Shown: positions 25,528-34,707, counted from the first letter of the stretch. The stretch: 57,472 bases of DNA from Chryseobacterium gambrini (GCF_900156825.1 NZ_FTOV01000020.1:1-57472); one strand, 5' to 3'. The notes: generated from the letters alone by a model not told the origin. Numbers and translations are program-made.

Positions 25528-26280
25528 TTAGTTCTGGCTTAGCAAAACAATATTCAGCGAAGCATCCGAAATATTAGCTGCTGCTCCGTCAGAATATATA
25601 TAAAGTCTTAGCTGATCGTTTTTATTAAAATAAGCAATTCTTGTATAAAGCATTGTCCATCGGTTTCCGGGATTCGTGTCCCAGATTCCTTCAGGAATAT
25701 CCGAGTTAGACGTATTTACTGCCTGAAATACATTCCTACTTGCGCTTCCGTCTATCAGTCTTATACTCGATTTGATGAGATACGTTCCTGAATTAGGCAC
25801 GGTATACGTGTTGGTTGCGGGAGTCCAGATCCCTCCGCCTACATTTTTACTGACGGTTGAAAGCGGAACTGTTGTAAATGCTCCGGAATTAATTGTAGCC
25901 GCCGTAGCAGAACCGTCTCCGTTTCCTAAAGAAGCAATAAAAACCGCTGTACCTGTTTTGGCAACTACCGACTGCCATGCAGTACCGTCAAAATAATAAT
26001 ATCCAACCGTCGTAATCTGTGCTGTAGCAGCTACGGTAGAACCACCTGCAACACTGGTAATATAAAGCAAAGCTCCTACATGATTGGAATTATACCCTGT
26101 TTTTGCGTTCAGTTGGGCCAATGTTATTCTGGGAGCTCTCATTCCGTCGGCTTTAGCTACGGTAGAAGCCACTCCGTTTACATCCAGAGTCATTTGCGGG
26201 GTAACGGAATTAATCCCCACATTCTGAGCATTCATTTCACTCAAAAATAAAATAGAAAGAATAAAAAAAATCTTTTTCAC
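25528..26280 (-). CDS. Secreted C1q-like protein 4
   Basis: The 250-aa product has a signal peptide (MKKIFFILSILFLSEMNAQ when read from GTG at 26278-26280). The head motif NVGINSVTPQMTLDVNG and a C1q-like C-terminal domain with NTYTVPNSGTYLIKSSIRL follow. It is a distant relative of the three genes at 16-19 kb but on the opposite strand. The GTG start is chosen because a -7 box at 26302-26309 lies downstream of the longer frame's opening at 26328 and so excludes it. A repeat-like centre (GDGSATAATINSGAFTTVP) precedes the beta domain. Confidence 0.7.
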   Translation of the reverse strand: MKKIFFILSILFLSEMNAQNVGINSVTPQMTLDVNGVASTVAKADGMRAPRITLAQLNAKTGYNSNHVGALLYITSVAGGSTVAATAQITTVGYYYFDGTAWQSVVAKTGTAVFIASLGNGDGSATAATINSGAFTTVPLSTVSKNVGGGIWTPATNTYTVPNSGTYLIKSSIRLIDGSASRNVFQAVNTSNSDIPEGIWDTNPGNRWTMLYTRIAYFNKNDQLRLYIYSDGAAANISDASLNIVLLSQN

Positions 26281-26301
26281 GGTCACAAAAATTAGCAGGT
26301 G

Positions 26302-26309
26302 CAAATATA
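26302..26309 (-). promoter_or_regulatory. -7 promoter box deciding the GTG start of C1q-like protein 4
   Basis: On the minus strand TATATTTG matches TAnnTTTG. Transcription would start near 26295, which makes GTG at 26280 the first sensible start codon. Confidence 0.55.
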
Positions 26310-26465
26310 TAACATTATTACCCACCATAAATCCTTATAACTGACTAAAATAAAATTATATATGAACTTTTATTAACATTTAGTTAAAATAATCTAATAC
26401 AATGCAAACAACCATAATTTCAATAAATATGTACAATTGTCAACTGACTTTTGAATCAATCTGAT

Positions 26466-26473
26466 TATTTTTG
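26466..26473 (+). promoter_or_regulatory. -7 promoter box of the Dph6-like gene
   Basis: TATTTTTG matches TAnnTTTG, 18 bp before the start codon. Confidence 0.5.
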
Positions 26474-26491
26474 AAAAACATTACCTAAACA

Positions 26492-27202
26492 ATGAAACCG
26501 AAAGCCATTTTCAACTGGAGCAGCGGAAAAGATTCTGCTTTAGCTTTATATAAAATTTTAAAGGAAGAAAAATTTGAAGTCACATCTCTGCTTACAAGCA
26601 TTAATAAAGAATTTCAGAGAATCTCCATGCATGGCGTTCATGTTTCGCTGTTGGAAAAGCAGGCAGAAAGTTTAGGCTTTCCTCTCATTAAAATGGAACT
26701 TCCGAAAGAACCTACAATGGAAGAATACCGTGAACTGATGAGCAAAACGATGAATGATTTGAAATCTCAAGGCATTACCCATTCTATTTTCGGGGATATT
26801 TTTCTGGAAGATTTAAAGAAATACCGCGAAGACCAGTTACGCTCCATCGGAATGGAAGGAGTCTTTCCTTTATGGAAAATCAATACAACCGACCTCATCC
26901 GTGAATTTTTAGATCTTGGCTTTAAAACCATTGTTACCTGCGTGAACGAAACCTATCTCGATAAAAGTTTTGCCGGAAGAATTATTGATGAAGACTTCAT
27001 TAAAGATTTACCTGAAAATGTAGATGTATGCGGAGAAAATGGCGAATTTCATACTTTTACTTTTAACGGACCTATTTTTAAAAATCCCGTTGAGTTTGAA
27101 ATCGGAGAAATTGTAAAAAAAACATATCCGAAACCGAAATCTGATGAAAACAGCGAAGATGACGAATATGTTTTCTGGTTCTGCGATCTGATTGTAAAAT
27201 AA
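26492..27202 (+). CDS. Dph6-related PP-loop ATP pyrophosphatase
   Basis: The 236-aa cytoplasmic protein opens with the PP-loop FNWSSGKDSALALYKIL (SGKDS binds ATP) and continues with the family signatures GVHVSLLEKQAESLG, FGDIFLEDLKKYRE and GENGEFHTF. In archaea and eukaryotes Dph6 amidates diphthine on elongation factor 2. Bacteria have no diphthamide, so the bacterial relatives adenylate some other substrate that is not known. The key residues of the fold are intact. It has its own promoter. Confidence 0.85.
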   Translation: MKPKAIFNWSSGKDSALALYKILKEEKFEVTSLLTSINKEFQRISMHGVHVSLLEKQAESLGFPLIKMELPKEPTMEEYRELMSKTMNDLKSQGITHSIFGDIFLEDLKKYREDQLRSIGMEGVFPLWKINTTDLIREFLDLGFKTIVTCVNETYLDKSFAGRIIDEDFIKDLPENVDVCGENGEFHTFTFNGPIFKNPVEFEIGEIVKKTYPKPKSDENSEDDEYVFWFCDLIVK

Positions 27203-27238
27203 TTCCGCTCTTTCTCCGTTCTCGTTTAAACTAAACCA

Positions 27239-28135
27239 ATGAGACCTTATCTTAGAATTGAAAAGCCTTGTGAAGAATCTCTGGAAAACATGCGCGATAT
27301 TCCGGAAGGAAAATTTTGCGGTCTCTGTTCCAAAAAAGTGTATGATCTTACCAAGCTTAGCCACTCGGAAATTTCAGATATTACAGAACGAAATCATGGG
27401 GAAAAATTCTGCGGAATACTTGTGAACAAAAAGCCTGAACAAAAATGGGAAGAGATCATTTCAATTCCTGAAAATATTTCCCACAGAAAAAATACTTTTA
27501 CAAAAGTTGCTGCAGGAATTGCATTAACAGCGAGTTTGGCGAATACGCTTCCTGCGCAGACCAAAGATGTTTCAAAAACTCAGGTTGTCCTTTCCGGAAA
27601 AAATTCATCCACAGAGAAAACTCAAAGAAAAAACACGGACGGAAGTGAAAAATTAACCGCCTTCGGAAGAGTTATAACCAACGAAGAAGGAAAACCGGTT
27701 AAAGCGTATGTCAGTTTAATTACCATCAACAAGATATATTCTACAGAAACGGACGAAGATGGTTTTTATTCACTGGAAATTCCTCAGGAATTAATTCAGG
27801 AAGAGAATTATCTGTTAGAATTCAGCCCTTTTTCTTATAGCTTCGATCAAAAGCTGAAAGTATTCAGCAGAAATGAACTCAGACAGAATACAGTGATCAA
27901 ACTTCCGGACAATGGAGCTTATAAAGAGTTGGGAGAAGTTAGTTTCGGTCCGCCGTATGCCGAAGAAAATTCAATTGTTTTTCTACACGGTAAAAGACTT
28001 GATTACAAACTGTACAACAAAAGTTATTCTTTGTACAGCAGCAAATACGATATTTATTACATCCCGAAACCTTATACTAAATTTTTCACCGAAAGTGATC
28101 TCGTAAAAGACATTTTTATTGTTTTTGTAAAATAA
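27239..28135 (+). CDS. Membrane protein with N-terminal Cys motif and carboxypeptidase-regulatory domain
   Basis: The 298-aa protein lacks a signal peptide at the N-terminus. Its first 65 residues contain a conserved Cys pattern (KPCEE, FCGLCSKKVYDLTKLS, FCGIL), a Bacteroidota module found in front of a membrane helix, here about residues 88-105 (AAGIALTASLANTLPAQ). A CarboxypepD_reg-like domain follows (FGRVITNEEGKPVKAYVSLI through DGFYSLEIP). The remainder has no motif I know. The Cys pattern may bind metal or haem in the cytoplasm; that is inferred. The gene is 36 bp after the Dph6-like gene and could be co-transcribed with it. Confidence 0.7.
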   Translation: MRPYLRIEKPCEESLENMRDIPEGKFCGLCSKKVYDLTKLSHSEISDITERNHGEKFCGILVNKKPEQKWEEIISIPENISHRKNTFTKVAAGIALTASLANTLPAQTKDVSKTQVVLSGKNSSTEKTQRKNTDGSEKLTAFGRVITNEEGKPVKAYVSLITINKIYSTETDEDGFYSLEIPQELIQEENYLLEFSPFSYSFDQKLKVFSRNELRQNTVIKLPDNGAYKELGEVSFGPPYAEENSIVFLHGKRLDYKLYNKSYSLYSSKYDIYYIPKPYTKFFTESDLVKDIFIVFVK

Positions 28136-28234
28136 GAATCCTTCAATAAAAATTTATTTTAATTAAATATTTCTCATTCACCGACACATTTTTACTGTTT
28201 ACCTCAAATTATTTTTTCAATGTTAACTAAAAAT

Positions 28235-28242
28235 TAATTTTG
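28235..28242 (+). promoter_or_regulatory. -7 promoter box of the T9SS type A / carbohydrate-binding pair
   Basis: TAATTTTG matches TAnnTTTG and ends 20 bp before the ATG at 28263. Confidence 0.5.
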
Positions 28243-28262
28243 AAATATAAATTAATTTGACA

Positions 28263-28754
28263 ATGAACATAGCAAAACCTTTCAGTAAAATGATGTGTTT
28301 GCTTTTATTTGTGTTTGCTACAGTTTCCTTTGCACAGACAACAATAAAAGTTACCTATTACACGGGTTCCACACAGAACTACACGATTGAAAACAGCGGA
28401 AAACTTTACTTTTCAGGCAGCAATTTGTTGGTAAAAACCGCGAGTTCCGCTTCCGATATTTCTATCCCGACCGGTATTATCCGGAAAATTACTTTTTCGT
28501 CATCTATTTTAGCCACTCAGGAAATCGGGATAAATAAAGACCAGATCAGGTTATATCCGAATCCTTCCGCAGAATTCATCAGAATAACATCAGACAAAAA
28601 AGAATCTTTAAAAGTGAAAATCTATTCTGCTGAAGGAAGACTTGTTCTGTCGGGAACTTATCAACCCAATGAAGACATCAATGTCAGCAGCTTCAGAGAA
28701 GGCTTTTATCTGGTGCAGGTTAATAACACAACTTTAAAACTGATCAAAAAATGA
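28263..28754 (+). CDS. Short T9SS type A sorting-domain protein
   Basis: The 163-aa protein has a signal peptide (LLLFVFATVSFAQ), about 60 residues of beta-rich sequence (VTYYTGSTQNYTIENSGKLY) and a type A sorting domain (RLYPNPSAEFIRI, YSAEGRLVLSGTY, FREGFYLVQVN, ending LIKK). It would be exported through the outer membrane by the type IX system. The ATG at 28263 is used; the frame also has an upstream TTG at 28257. Its last bases overlap the start of the next gene (ATGA), so the two are translated together. Similar small proteins precede Cthe_2159-like proteins in other Flavobacteriia as far as I recall. Confidence 0.8.
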   Translation: MNIAKPFSKMMCLLLFVFATVSFAQTTIKVTYYTGSTQNYTIENSGKLYFSGSNLLVKTASSASDISIPTGIIRKITFSSSILATQEIGINKDQIRLYPNPSAEFIRITSDKKESLKVKIYSAEGRLVLSGTYQPNEDINVSSFREGFYLVQVNNTTLKLIKK

Positions 28755-31000
28755 GAAAGCATTTATATATAGTAATTGCGTTTATTTTGTCTTTTGGATT
28801 AAAAGCCCAAAGCAATATTGTGGCGCATAATTCGGGAAATAATATGTACGCTTCCCCTACTCCGGTTGTCGACAGTATTAAATTTGACTCAAATTATACA
28901 AAATTTCACATAAGCGGAGCTGCAACAAGTTTAGACTTACCGAAAAGCACCGTTGACAGCTTAACCTTCTCTACTACTGCGGTTAGCTTAACCAAAATTT
29001 ATATCATTTACAAAGGTTCGGAAAACGCAACCATTATCAATCCTTATTCTAATCAGGGGGTTAATATTACGGCAACAGGCGGAACGGTGAATGTTGTTTC
29101 AACAGCAACCATCAATAATTTAGAATATAATTTACTGGGAACAAGCACAACAGGAAGTCTCACGATGAGCTCTTCTCTTCCCGCAAGTTTTGTAATGAAT
29201 AATTTAAATCTTACCAACGCTTCCGGACCTGCCATTAATATTACAGGCGGACAAACTCATACATTTGCAATTCAGGCAGGGACAACAAATTCGTTAACAG
29301 ACGGTTCTTCAAGCACAAAAAACGGGACATTACAAACCGACGGAAAAATAATTTTTACAGGAACAGGAACTTTAAACATCAAAGGAATTAAAAAACACGG
29401 CGTTTCCACTTCGGCAGGAATTGAAGTTCAGAACGGAAATATTACAGTAACTTCCGCCGCATCAGACGGTTTTCATTCGGAAGGTTATGTCATGAGCAGC
29501 GGAACGGTAAACATCACAGCAACTGGGGACGCAATAGATGCAGGAGATACAGCGATCTCTATTTCGGGAGGAAATGTAACCGCAACTTTGGCTTCAGCCG
29601 ATGTAAAAGCGATTAAAACAGGAACTTCAACCATCGGAATTTCGGGAGGCACATTTAATTTAACTTTAACAGGCGCACAATCGAAAGCCATCAGTGCAAA
29701 AGGAAATATTACTTTCGACGGAGGAAATATTACTGCTTCACTTTCGGGAGCAGCCGTTCTTACCGCTTCAGGAAGCGGCTACGATCCTTCGTATTCCACA
29801 GCAATAAAAACCGATGCAAGCGTTATTGTAAACGGAGGAACCTTCAATCTTTCTTTAGCTTCTACGGCAAACGGAGGGAAAGGAATTTCAGCCGCTCAGA
29901 ATATCACAGTCAATAATGGAAATTTAACGATTACAACGGCAGGAAACGGAGCTACTTACACCAATACAACGGGCGTTTTGGATTCCTATTCTTCTTCCGC
30001 CATTACTGCAGACGGAAATCTTCTGATTAATGCAGGTTCAGTGACGACAACAAGTTCGGGAACAGGAGGAAAAGGCTTAAAAGCAGACGGAACGATAACG
30101 ATAGGAAGCGCAACAGGAAATCCTGTTTTACTGATTAAAACGACAGGAGCCAGATTTTTAGTATCCGGAACAGATTACAGTCACCCGAAAACTTTGGTCG
30201 CAACCGGAGCCGTTACAATCAACAACGGAAACAATACGTTTAATTCTACAGATGACGGGATCCATTCGGATGCCTCGGTTACCATAAATGGCGGAACAAA
30301 TACGGTTTCTGCAATTTCTTCCACTTCGGGAGTCGGTGAAGGTGTAGAAGCGCCGATCATTACTTTAGCAGGCGGAGTAAACAATATTACAGCTTCCAAT
30401 GACGGAATTAACGCAACCTACGGAACAGTTGCCGGAGGAACGGAATCTAATGACAACAGCCATCTGTACATTACCGGAGGAATTAATATCGTAGCAGGAA
30501 GCGACGCGATCGACAGTAACGGAAATATCACCATTACAGGCGGAACAACTATTGTAAACGGACCGACAAGTCAGCCGGAAGAAGGAATTGATTACAACGG
30601 AACTTTTTTAATGAACGGAGGTTTTCTGATTTCTGCGGGATCGAATGCAAGTATGACTAAAGCAATGGGAGCTGCTTCCGCACAGGTAAGTATGTTCCTG
30701 AAATCCAGCGCACAGCTTGCAGCCACTTCTATGCTGCATATTGAAAATGCTTCGGGAACGGAAATGGTAACCTTCAAGCCTAAAAACGGAGTGTATTATT
30801 TCCATTTTTCCAGTCCGAATCTTGCAAACAGTACTACTTATAAGGTTTATTTTGGCGGAAGTTATACCGGCGGAAGCTATGTAGGAGGAACTTCAGGATG
30901 GGGATTATACACCGGAGGAACTTATTCTACTTCCGGAGGAACGCTTAAAAGTACATTTACCACTTCAGCAACCAATACCGTAAATACAGTATCATTCTAA
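28751..31000 (+). CDS. Secreted Cthe_2159-like carbohydrate-binding beta-helix protein
   Basis: The 749-aa protein has a signal peptide (IVIAFILSFGLKAQ) and then many repeats of a right-handed beta-helix type. DGIHSDASVTINGGT, DGFHSEGYVMSSGTVNI, DAIDSNGNITITGGT and GGKGLKADGTITIG recur with Gly/Asn turns. These repeats match the cthe_2159 carbohydrate-binding domain, described for a Clostridium thermocellum protein binding cellulose and polygalacturonate. No hydrolase motif and no C-terminal T9SS domain are seen. It overlaps the preceding gene by 4 bp. A strong terminator follows. Confidence 0.82.
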   Translation: MRKHLYIVIAFILSFGLKAQSNIVAHNSGNNMYASPTPVVDSIKFDSNYTKFHISGAATSLDLPKSTVDSLTFSTTAVSLTKIYIIYKGSENATIINPYSNQGVNITATGGTVNVVSTATINNLEYNLLGTSTTGSLTMSSSLPASFVMNNLNLTNASGPAINITGGQTHTFAIQAGTTNSLTDGSSSTKNGTLQTDGKIIFTGTGTLNIKGIKKHGVSTSAGIEVQNGNITVTSAASDGFHSEGYVMSSGTVNITATGDAIDAGDTAISISGGNVTATLASADVKAIKTGTSTIGISGGTFNLTLTGAQSKAISAKGNITFDGGNITASLSGAAVLTASGSGYDPSYSTAIKTDASVIVNGGTFNLSLASTANGGKGISAAQNITVNNGNLTITTAGNGATYTNTTGVLDSYSSSAITADGNLLINAGSVTTTSSGTGGKGLKADGTITIGSATGNPVLLIKTTGARFLVSGTDYSHPKTLVATGAVTINNGNNTFNSTDDGIHSDASVTINGGTNTVSAISSTSGVGEGVEAPIITLAGGVNNITASNDGINATYGTVAGGTESNDNSHLYITGGINIVAGSDAIDSNGNITITGGTTIVNGPTSQPEEGIDYNGTFLMNGGFLISAGSNASMTKAMGAASAQVSMFLKSSAQLAATSMLHIENASGTEMVTFKPKNGVYYFHFSSPNLANSTTYKVYFGGSYTGGSYVGGTSGWGLYTGGTYSTSGGTLKSTFTTSATNTVNTVSF

Positions 31001-31022
31001 TTACCATTTAATAATTTACAAC

Positions 31023-31053
31023 CAGCCTCTTAATGAAAATTAGGAGGCTTTTT
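31023..31053 (+). terminator. Rho-independent terminator
   Basis: AGCCTC pairs with GAGGCT, extended by an inner TAAT / ATTA pairing, and is followed by five T. Confidence 0.85.
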
Positions 31054-31097
31054 CGTAACAGGGGCATAAAAATTGCTTCCTGAAAGAAAAACAATAA

Positions 31098-32246
31098 ATG
31101 ATTAAAAAATTACTTTTCTCTGCTCTTTGTGCTTCTATTTCTGTCAGTTTAATTTCCTGTCAAAAAGAGATTCCATTTATTCCGTCCGAAAAAAAAGTGG
31201 ACAAACAGGCAATTGCAGACAGTACGATCATTGCTTTTGAAAAAAGTCTTCTGAAAAACCAGATCGATTCTGTTTTCAAAAAATATCAGTTTAACGGAAG
31301 TGTGGCGGTTTTCAAAGATTCGGTTGAGCTGTACAGAAAAAATCAGGGCTTTGCAGATTTTAAAGATCAGTTAAAAATGAATGACAGTACTGTTTTTGCT
31401 ATCGGTTCTGTAAGCAAACAATTTACCGCTGTTTTAATTCTGCTTCAGATGGAACAGGGAAAACTGAATGTAGACGATAAAGTTTCAACGTATTTAAAGG
31501 AGTTTCAAAATAAAAATTACGAAAACATTACCATTCATCAGCTTCTGAACCATACTTCGGGACTGAATACTTTAGGCGGAAAGCTCCAGTTTAAAAGCGG
31601 AACAGATTTCTTTTATTCCAACGACGGTTTTAATACATTGGGAAAAATTGTGGAAAAAGTTTCGGGTAAATCGTATGACGAAAATGTTTTGGATTTATTT
31701 AAAACAGCCGGAATGAATCATTCTTCAACTGCGACTTCTTTTGAGGGAGAAAACTTTGCCGGAGCTTATTTAGGTAACAGAAAAAACTTCGAAGAGATCC
31801 AGAATATGCCGAAAAGACTCGCCAGTAAAGATATCGGAGTTCCTGCAGGCGGAATTTTATCCACCATTAACGATCTTCATGTGTGGAACACTGCTTTATA
31901 CAGCGGAAAAATCCTCCGTCCTGAAACACTGAAAAAGTTTGAATCTAAAAGTGCAGAAAGACATCATGCTATTTTCGGGAAAATGGGTTATGGATACGGA
32001 ATTATGAGCAACATCGGAAAACCGTCGGCATTTTTCCACAGCGGTTACGTTAAAGGTTCTCCTTCATTAAATATCTTTTATCCGGAAACAAAAACTTCGG
32101 TTATTATTCTTTCTAATATCGCCGATGAGGAACAGGGAAAAGGATTTACTTTTAAACCTCACGTTGAGATCAAAAAAATTACAGATGCTCTGGAAAGCAC
32201 TATTTCGGAGATGAATTCTACAAAAGGAAATGCAATGAAGATGTAA
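31098..32246 (+). CDS. Beta-lactamase-family serine hydrolase lipoprotein
   Basis: The 382-aa protein has a lipoprotein signal (SVSLISC, Cys at 21). The class C beta-lactamase/esterase fold follows, with the catalytic S104-V-S-K107, Y173-S-N175 and H314-S-G316. Family members act as peptidases, esterases or D-aminopeptidases on cell-wall or small peptides; which one applies here cannot be told. It is likely anchored in the outer membrane facing the periplasm. The gene converges on the PadR operon with only one base between the stops. Confidence 0.85.
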   Translation: MIKKLLFSALCASISVSLISCQKEIPFIPSEKKVDKQAIADSTIIAFEKSLLKNQIDSVFKKYQFNGSVAVFKDSVELYRKNQGFADFKDQLKMNDSTVFAIGSVSKQFTAVLILLQMEQGKLNVDDKVSTYLKEFQNKNYENITIHQLLNHTSGLNTLGGKLQFKSGTDFFYSNDGFNTLGKIVEKVSGKSYDENVLDLFKTAGMNHSSTATSFEGENFAGAYLGNRKNFEEIQNMPKRLASKDIGVPAGGILSTINDLHVWNTALYSGKILRPETLKKFESKSAERHHAIFGKMGYGYGIMSNIGKPSAFFHSGYVKGSPSLNIFYPETKTSVIILSNIADEEQGKGFTFKPHVEIKKITDALESTISEMNSTKGNAMKM

Positions 32247-32247
32247 A

Positions 32248-32973
32248 TTATTCAGCAGAAAGATTCAGGAACTCTTTCATTTTTTCTAATGATTTTTTAT
32301 GTTCAAAAAAATTAATCATCACGAAAATAATCATCACCTGAACAACAAAAGGAAGGATTAAGGTGATCAGAACATAAACAATTTCATCGTGGTTATGTTC
32401 TCTGAAATACAGATACGGATAATTTCCTTCTTTAGAAACGATCTGCCCCATAATTCCGATCATGGAAATAGTAACTGCCGCATTCTGCTGATACATGGTA
32501 TAATATAATTTACCTTTGTATTTGTAATCAGACTTAATGTATTTAAGCATTTTGTAATGCAGAGCCCAGATCGCGACAGGAAACAGAATAAACAGCCCGT
32601 TCTGTATTTGGAAAAATAAAGAATAGATTTCGGCATCCTTCATCAGAAAAACAGATGCAAAATTCACCGCAGCTGAAACCAACCCCAACAACAAAGATTT
32701 TTTGAAAATACTGAAATACCTTTCTTTTACGATTTTCTTCACAATTACTGGAATCTCTTCTGAAAAAAATGCGGAATACGTTGTACGTTTAAACTCACTT
32801 TCCCACAATTTCCGGGTTTTATGAAAAGCATCCTGAAAATTTAAATTTTCTTCCGTCTGAATATCTGCAACCTGAGAAATCATGTGATCTTTCACTTCCA
32901 GCAAAATATCCAGAGGAAGCTTATGAAGCATAAGATAATCTGTAATTTCCTGTTCCTGTTCTTTTGAAAACAT
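32248..32973 (-). CDS. HAAS-like membrane protein 3 of the PadR operon
   Basis: The 241-aa protein starts with a helical region, MFSKEQEQEITDYLMLHKLP, followed by EVKDHMISQV and FQDAFHKTRKLW. This has the form of the HAAS domain found next to PadR regulators (a helical domain of about 70 residues ending in a predicted membrane segment). Four or more membrane helices follow. It is a clear paralogue of the next gene upstream, sharing FFEHKKS near the C-terminus. It is the last of the four-gene operon; signalling together with PadR is inferred. Confidence 0.7.
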   Translation of the reverse strand: MFSKEQEQEITDYLMLHKLPLDILLEVKDHMISQVADIQTEENLNFQDAFHKTRKLWESEFKRTTYSAFFSEEIPVIVKKIVKERYFSIFKKSLLLGLVSAAVNFASVFLMKDAEIYSLFFQIQNGLFILFPVAIWALHYKMLKYIKSDYKYKGKLYYTMYQQNAAVTISMIGIMGQIVSKEGNYPYLYFREHNHDEIVYVLITLILPFVVQVMIIFVMINFFEHKKSLEKMKEFLNLSAE

Positions 32974-33000
32974 CTTATTTTATTTTAAATCTTCAACTGA

Positions 33001-33720
33001 TTAAATCGTTAAAAAATTATTCATCTTCGTCATTGTCTTTTTATGTTCGAAAAAATTAATCAGCACGAAGATCACAGTGGTGTGCAGTATATAAGGTATG
33101 ATTAGAGCAATCAGCAATGAAAATACCGATACAGGATCATCTGTTCTGAAAAACCGGAAAACATATTTATCATCCCGTAGAATAAGCTGAAAAGAGATAT
33201 TAAGCGTCAAAACAAAAAGTCCCAGATTCTGTTGATAGATGGTAAAGAAAGATTTTCCCTGATATTTAAAATCTTTTTTTACATATTTTCTCAAATTTTT
33301 ATTAAACAGCCATAATAAAAAAGGAACCATTACAAAAAGTGAATTATACAGCCTGAAAAGATCACTGTAAGTTTCCTGATCGGTTGAAAAATAGATCAAA
33401 AGGAGATTTACTGTAAAAGAAGCCAGACCGAAAATCAACGATTTTTTAAAAATGCTGCGATACTTTACCTTCGCAATTCTCTTTACAATAACAGGAATCT
33501 GTTCTTGGTAAAAAATAGAGTAACGCGTCATTTTAAATTCACTTCCCCATAACTTTTTCGTTTTAAGAAAAGCTTCATCGAAACCCACATTTTCCTCCAT
33601 CTGAATATCGGCAATCTGAGAGATCATATGATCTTTCACCTCAACTAAAATATCCAGAGGAAGCCTGTGAAAAATAAGATAATCCGTAATTTCCTGTTCG
33701 TGTTCTTTTGAAAACATCAT
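33001..33720 (-). CDS. HAAS-like membrane protein 2 of the PadR operon
   Basis: The 239-aa protein begins MMFSKEHEQEITDYLIFHRL (two adjacent ATGs; the second gives the same start as the paralogue). It repeats the HAAS-like helical head (EVKDHMISQIADIQ, FDEAFLKTKKLW) and four to five membrane helices, ending INFFEHKKTMTKMNNF. About half of the residues match the neighbour at 32248, so this is a recent tandem duplicate. It lies 8 bp after the first membrane gene. Confidence 0.7.
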   Translation of the reverse strand: MMFSKEHEQEITDYLIFHRLPLDILVEVKDHMISQIADIQMEENVGFDEAFLKTKKLWGSEFKMTRYSIFYQEQIPVIVKRIAKVKYRSIFKKSLIFGLASFTVNLLLIYFSTDQETYSDLFRLYNSLFVMVPFLLWLFNKNLRKYVKKDFKYQGKSFFTIYQQNLGLFVLTLNISFQLILRDDKYVFRFFRTDDPVSVFSLLIALIIPYILHTTVIFVLINFFEHKKTMTKMNNFLTI

Positions 33721-33728
33721 TTTAAATT

Positions 33729-34346
33729 TTAAACTAAAACATTAATTTTCTTTGAATTGAAATACAATAACTGAAGCTGAACCGCCAAAGAATATACCGA
33801 TAGAAATTTTGAAACATTCATATCCATGATTTTCCAGTTTTCTGCTGTTATAAAAGATCCAAAAGCAAAGATCAGCACTCCGAAAAGAAGATTTCTAAGC
33901 AGTAAGGGATGAAAGCTCATGGCGATATAATTGGAAAATTTCATCTTTTTAGCAATGAAACTGTATGCCAAAAGAATTGCTAAGCTTCCCAACAATACAA
34001 TCTGAACTGTAAAAAAAACATCCGTATTTAAAAACATTATGAATGTTGCTACTGTTGCAAGAATGAAAGAAAAAATGCCAATCTTTCTAAACCTCTGCTG
34101 TAAAATAACTTTTTCGATTCTGGCTACTTTTTTGAACGAAAGAAAATCTGCGTTTACCATTTCCAGCTCATTCTTCCAACTGATTTTAGTTTTCAGAAAA
34201 GCCTCGGGAAAACTTAAATTTTCAGACAGCATCAGATGACTGATCTGAGAAATAAAATGATCTTTCACTTCAGCTAAAATCTGAGCAGTCAGCTTTTTTG
34301 AATTTAAATATAATTCTATTTGATGTTCCTGTTCTTTGGTTATCAT
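33729..34346 (-). CDS. HAAS-like membrane protein 1 of the PadR operon
   Basis: The 205-aa protein starts MITKEQEHQIELYLNSKKL with the same head (EVKDHFISQISHL, FPEAFLKTKISW) and four hydrophobic helices. The C-terminal FFEHKK motif of the other two is absent. It overlaps the padR stop by 4 bp (ATGA), so translation is coupled. The head matches the PadR-associated HAAS architecture. It is the most diverged of the three copies. Confidence 0.7.
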   Translation of the reverse strand: MITKEQEHQIELYLNSKKLTAQILAEVKDHFISQISHLMLSENLSFPEAFLKTKISWKNELEMVNADFLSFKKVARIEKVILQQRFRKIGIFSFILATVATFIMFLNTDVFFTVQIVLLGSLAILLAYSFIAKKMKFSNYIAMSFHPLLLRNLLFGVLIFAFGSFITAENWKIMDMNVSKFLSVYSLAVQLQLLYFNSKKINVLV

Positions 34347-34666
34347 ATATTAAAAATCGTATTGAGGTTAAATAAATAATTTTTCATTTCTGCTTCCTGT
34401 TCTGCCTGCTGCTTTTTCCCTTTTTCGGTCAGAAGATAATATTTCCGGTCTCTTCCGTTGATCTTCTGGATTTCAGACAAAATCATTCCTTCCGCTTCCA
34501 GCTTATGCAAAAGCGGATACAGCGCACCTTCCGTCATTTCCAGTTCGCCCTGCGTAAGTTCTTTCGCGCGCTGCGTGATCTGGTATCCATACATCTTTAC
34601 TTCCTTGGCAAGAAGCTTCAGGATGATGTTTTGGAGGGTTCCTTTATACAGACTGTTCTTTTTCAA
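34343..34666 (-). CDS. PadR-family transcriptional regulator
   Basis: The 107-aa winged-helix repressor reads from TTG at 34664-34666 (KKNSLYKGTLQNIILKLLA). It shows the family core MYGYQITQRAKE, LEMTEGALYPLLHKLEAEG and DRKYYLLTEKGKKQ. The start is moved in from 34690, because the TTG there is part of a -7 box (TAGATTTG) and cannot be translated from that promoter. An ATG start is not available. PadR proteins repress their own operon and neighbouring membrane genes; a candidate operator lies just upstream at 34708. Confidence 0.85.
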   Translation of the reverse strand: MKKNSLYKGTLQNIILKLLAKEVKMYGYQITQRAKELTQGELEMTEGALYPLLHKLEAEGMILSEIQKINGRDRKYYLLTEKGKKQQAEQEAEMKNYLFNLNTIFNI

Positions 34667-34687
34667 TATCTCATCTTTTATACCTAG

Positions 34688-34695
34688 CAAATCTA
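34688..34695 (-). promoter_or_regulatory. -7 promoter box of the PadR operon
   Basis: On the minus strand TAGATTTG fits TAnnTTTG. It coincides with the TTG that would otherwise be the longest start of padR and thereby rules that start out. Confidence 0.6.
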
Positions 34696-34707
34696 TACAT
34701 AATTTTC

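Noticed and set aside
26492..27202. Diphthamide synthesis function for the Dph6-like protein
   Set aside because: Bacteria have no diphthamide and no dph1/dph2/dph5 gene is seen here, so only the PP-loop ATPase family was called.
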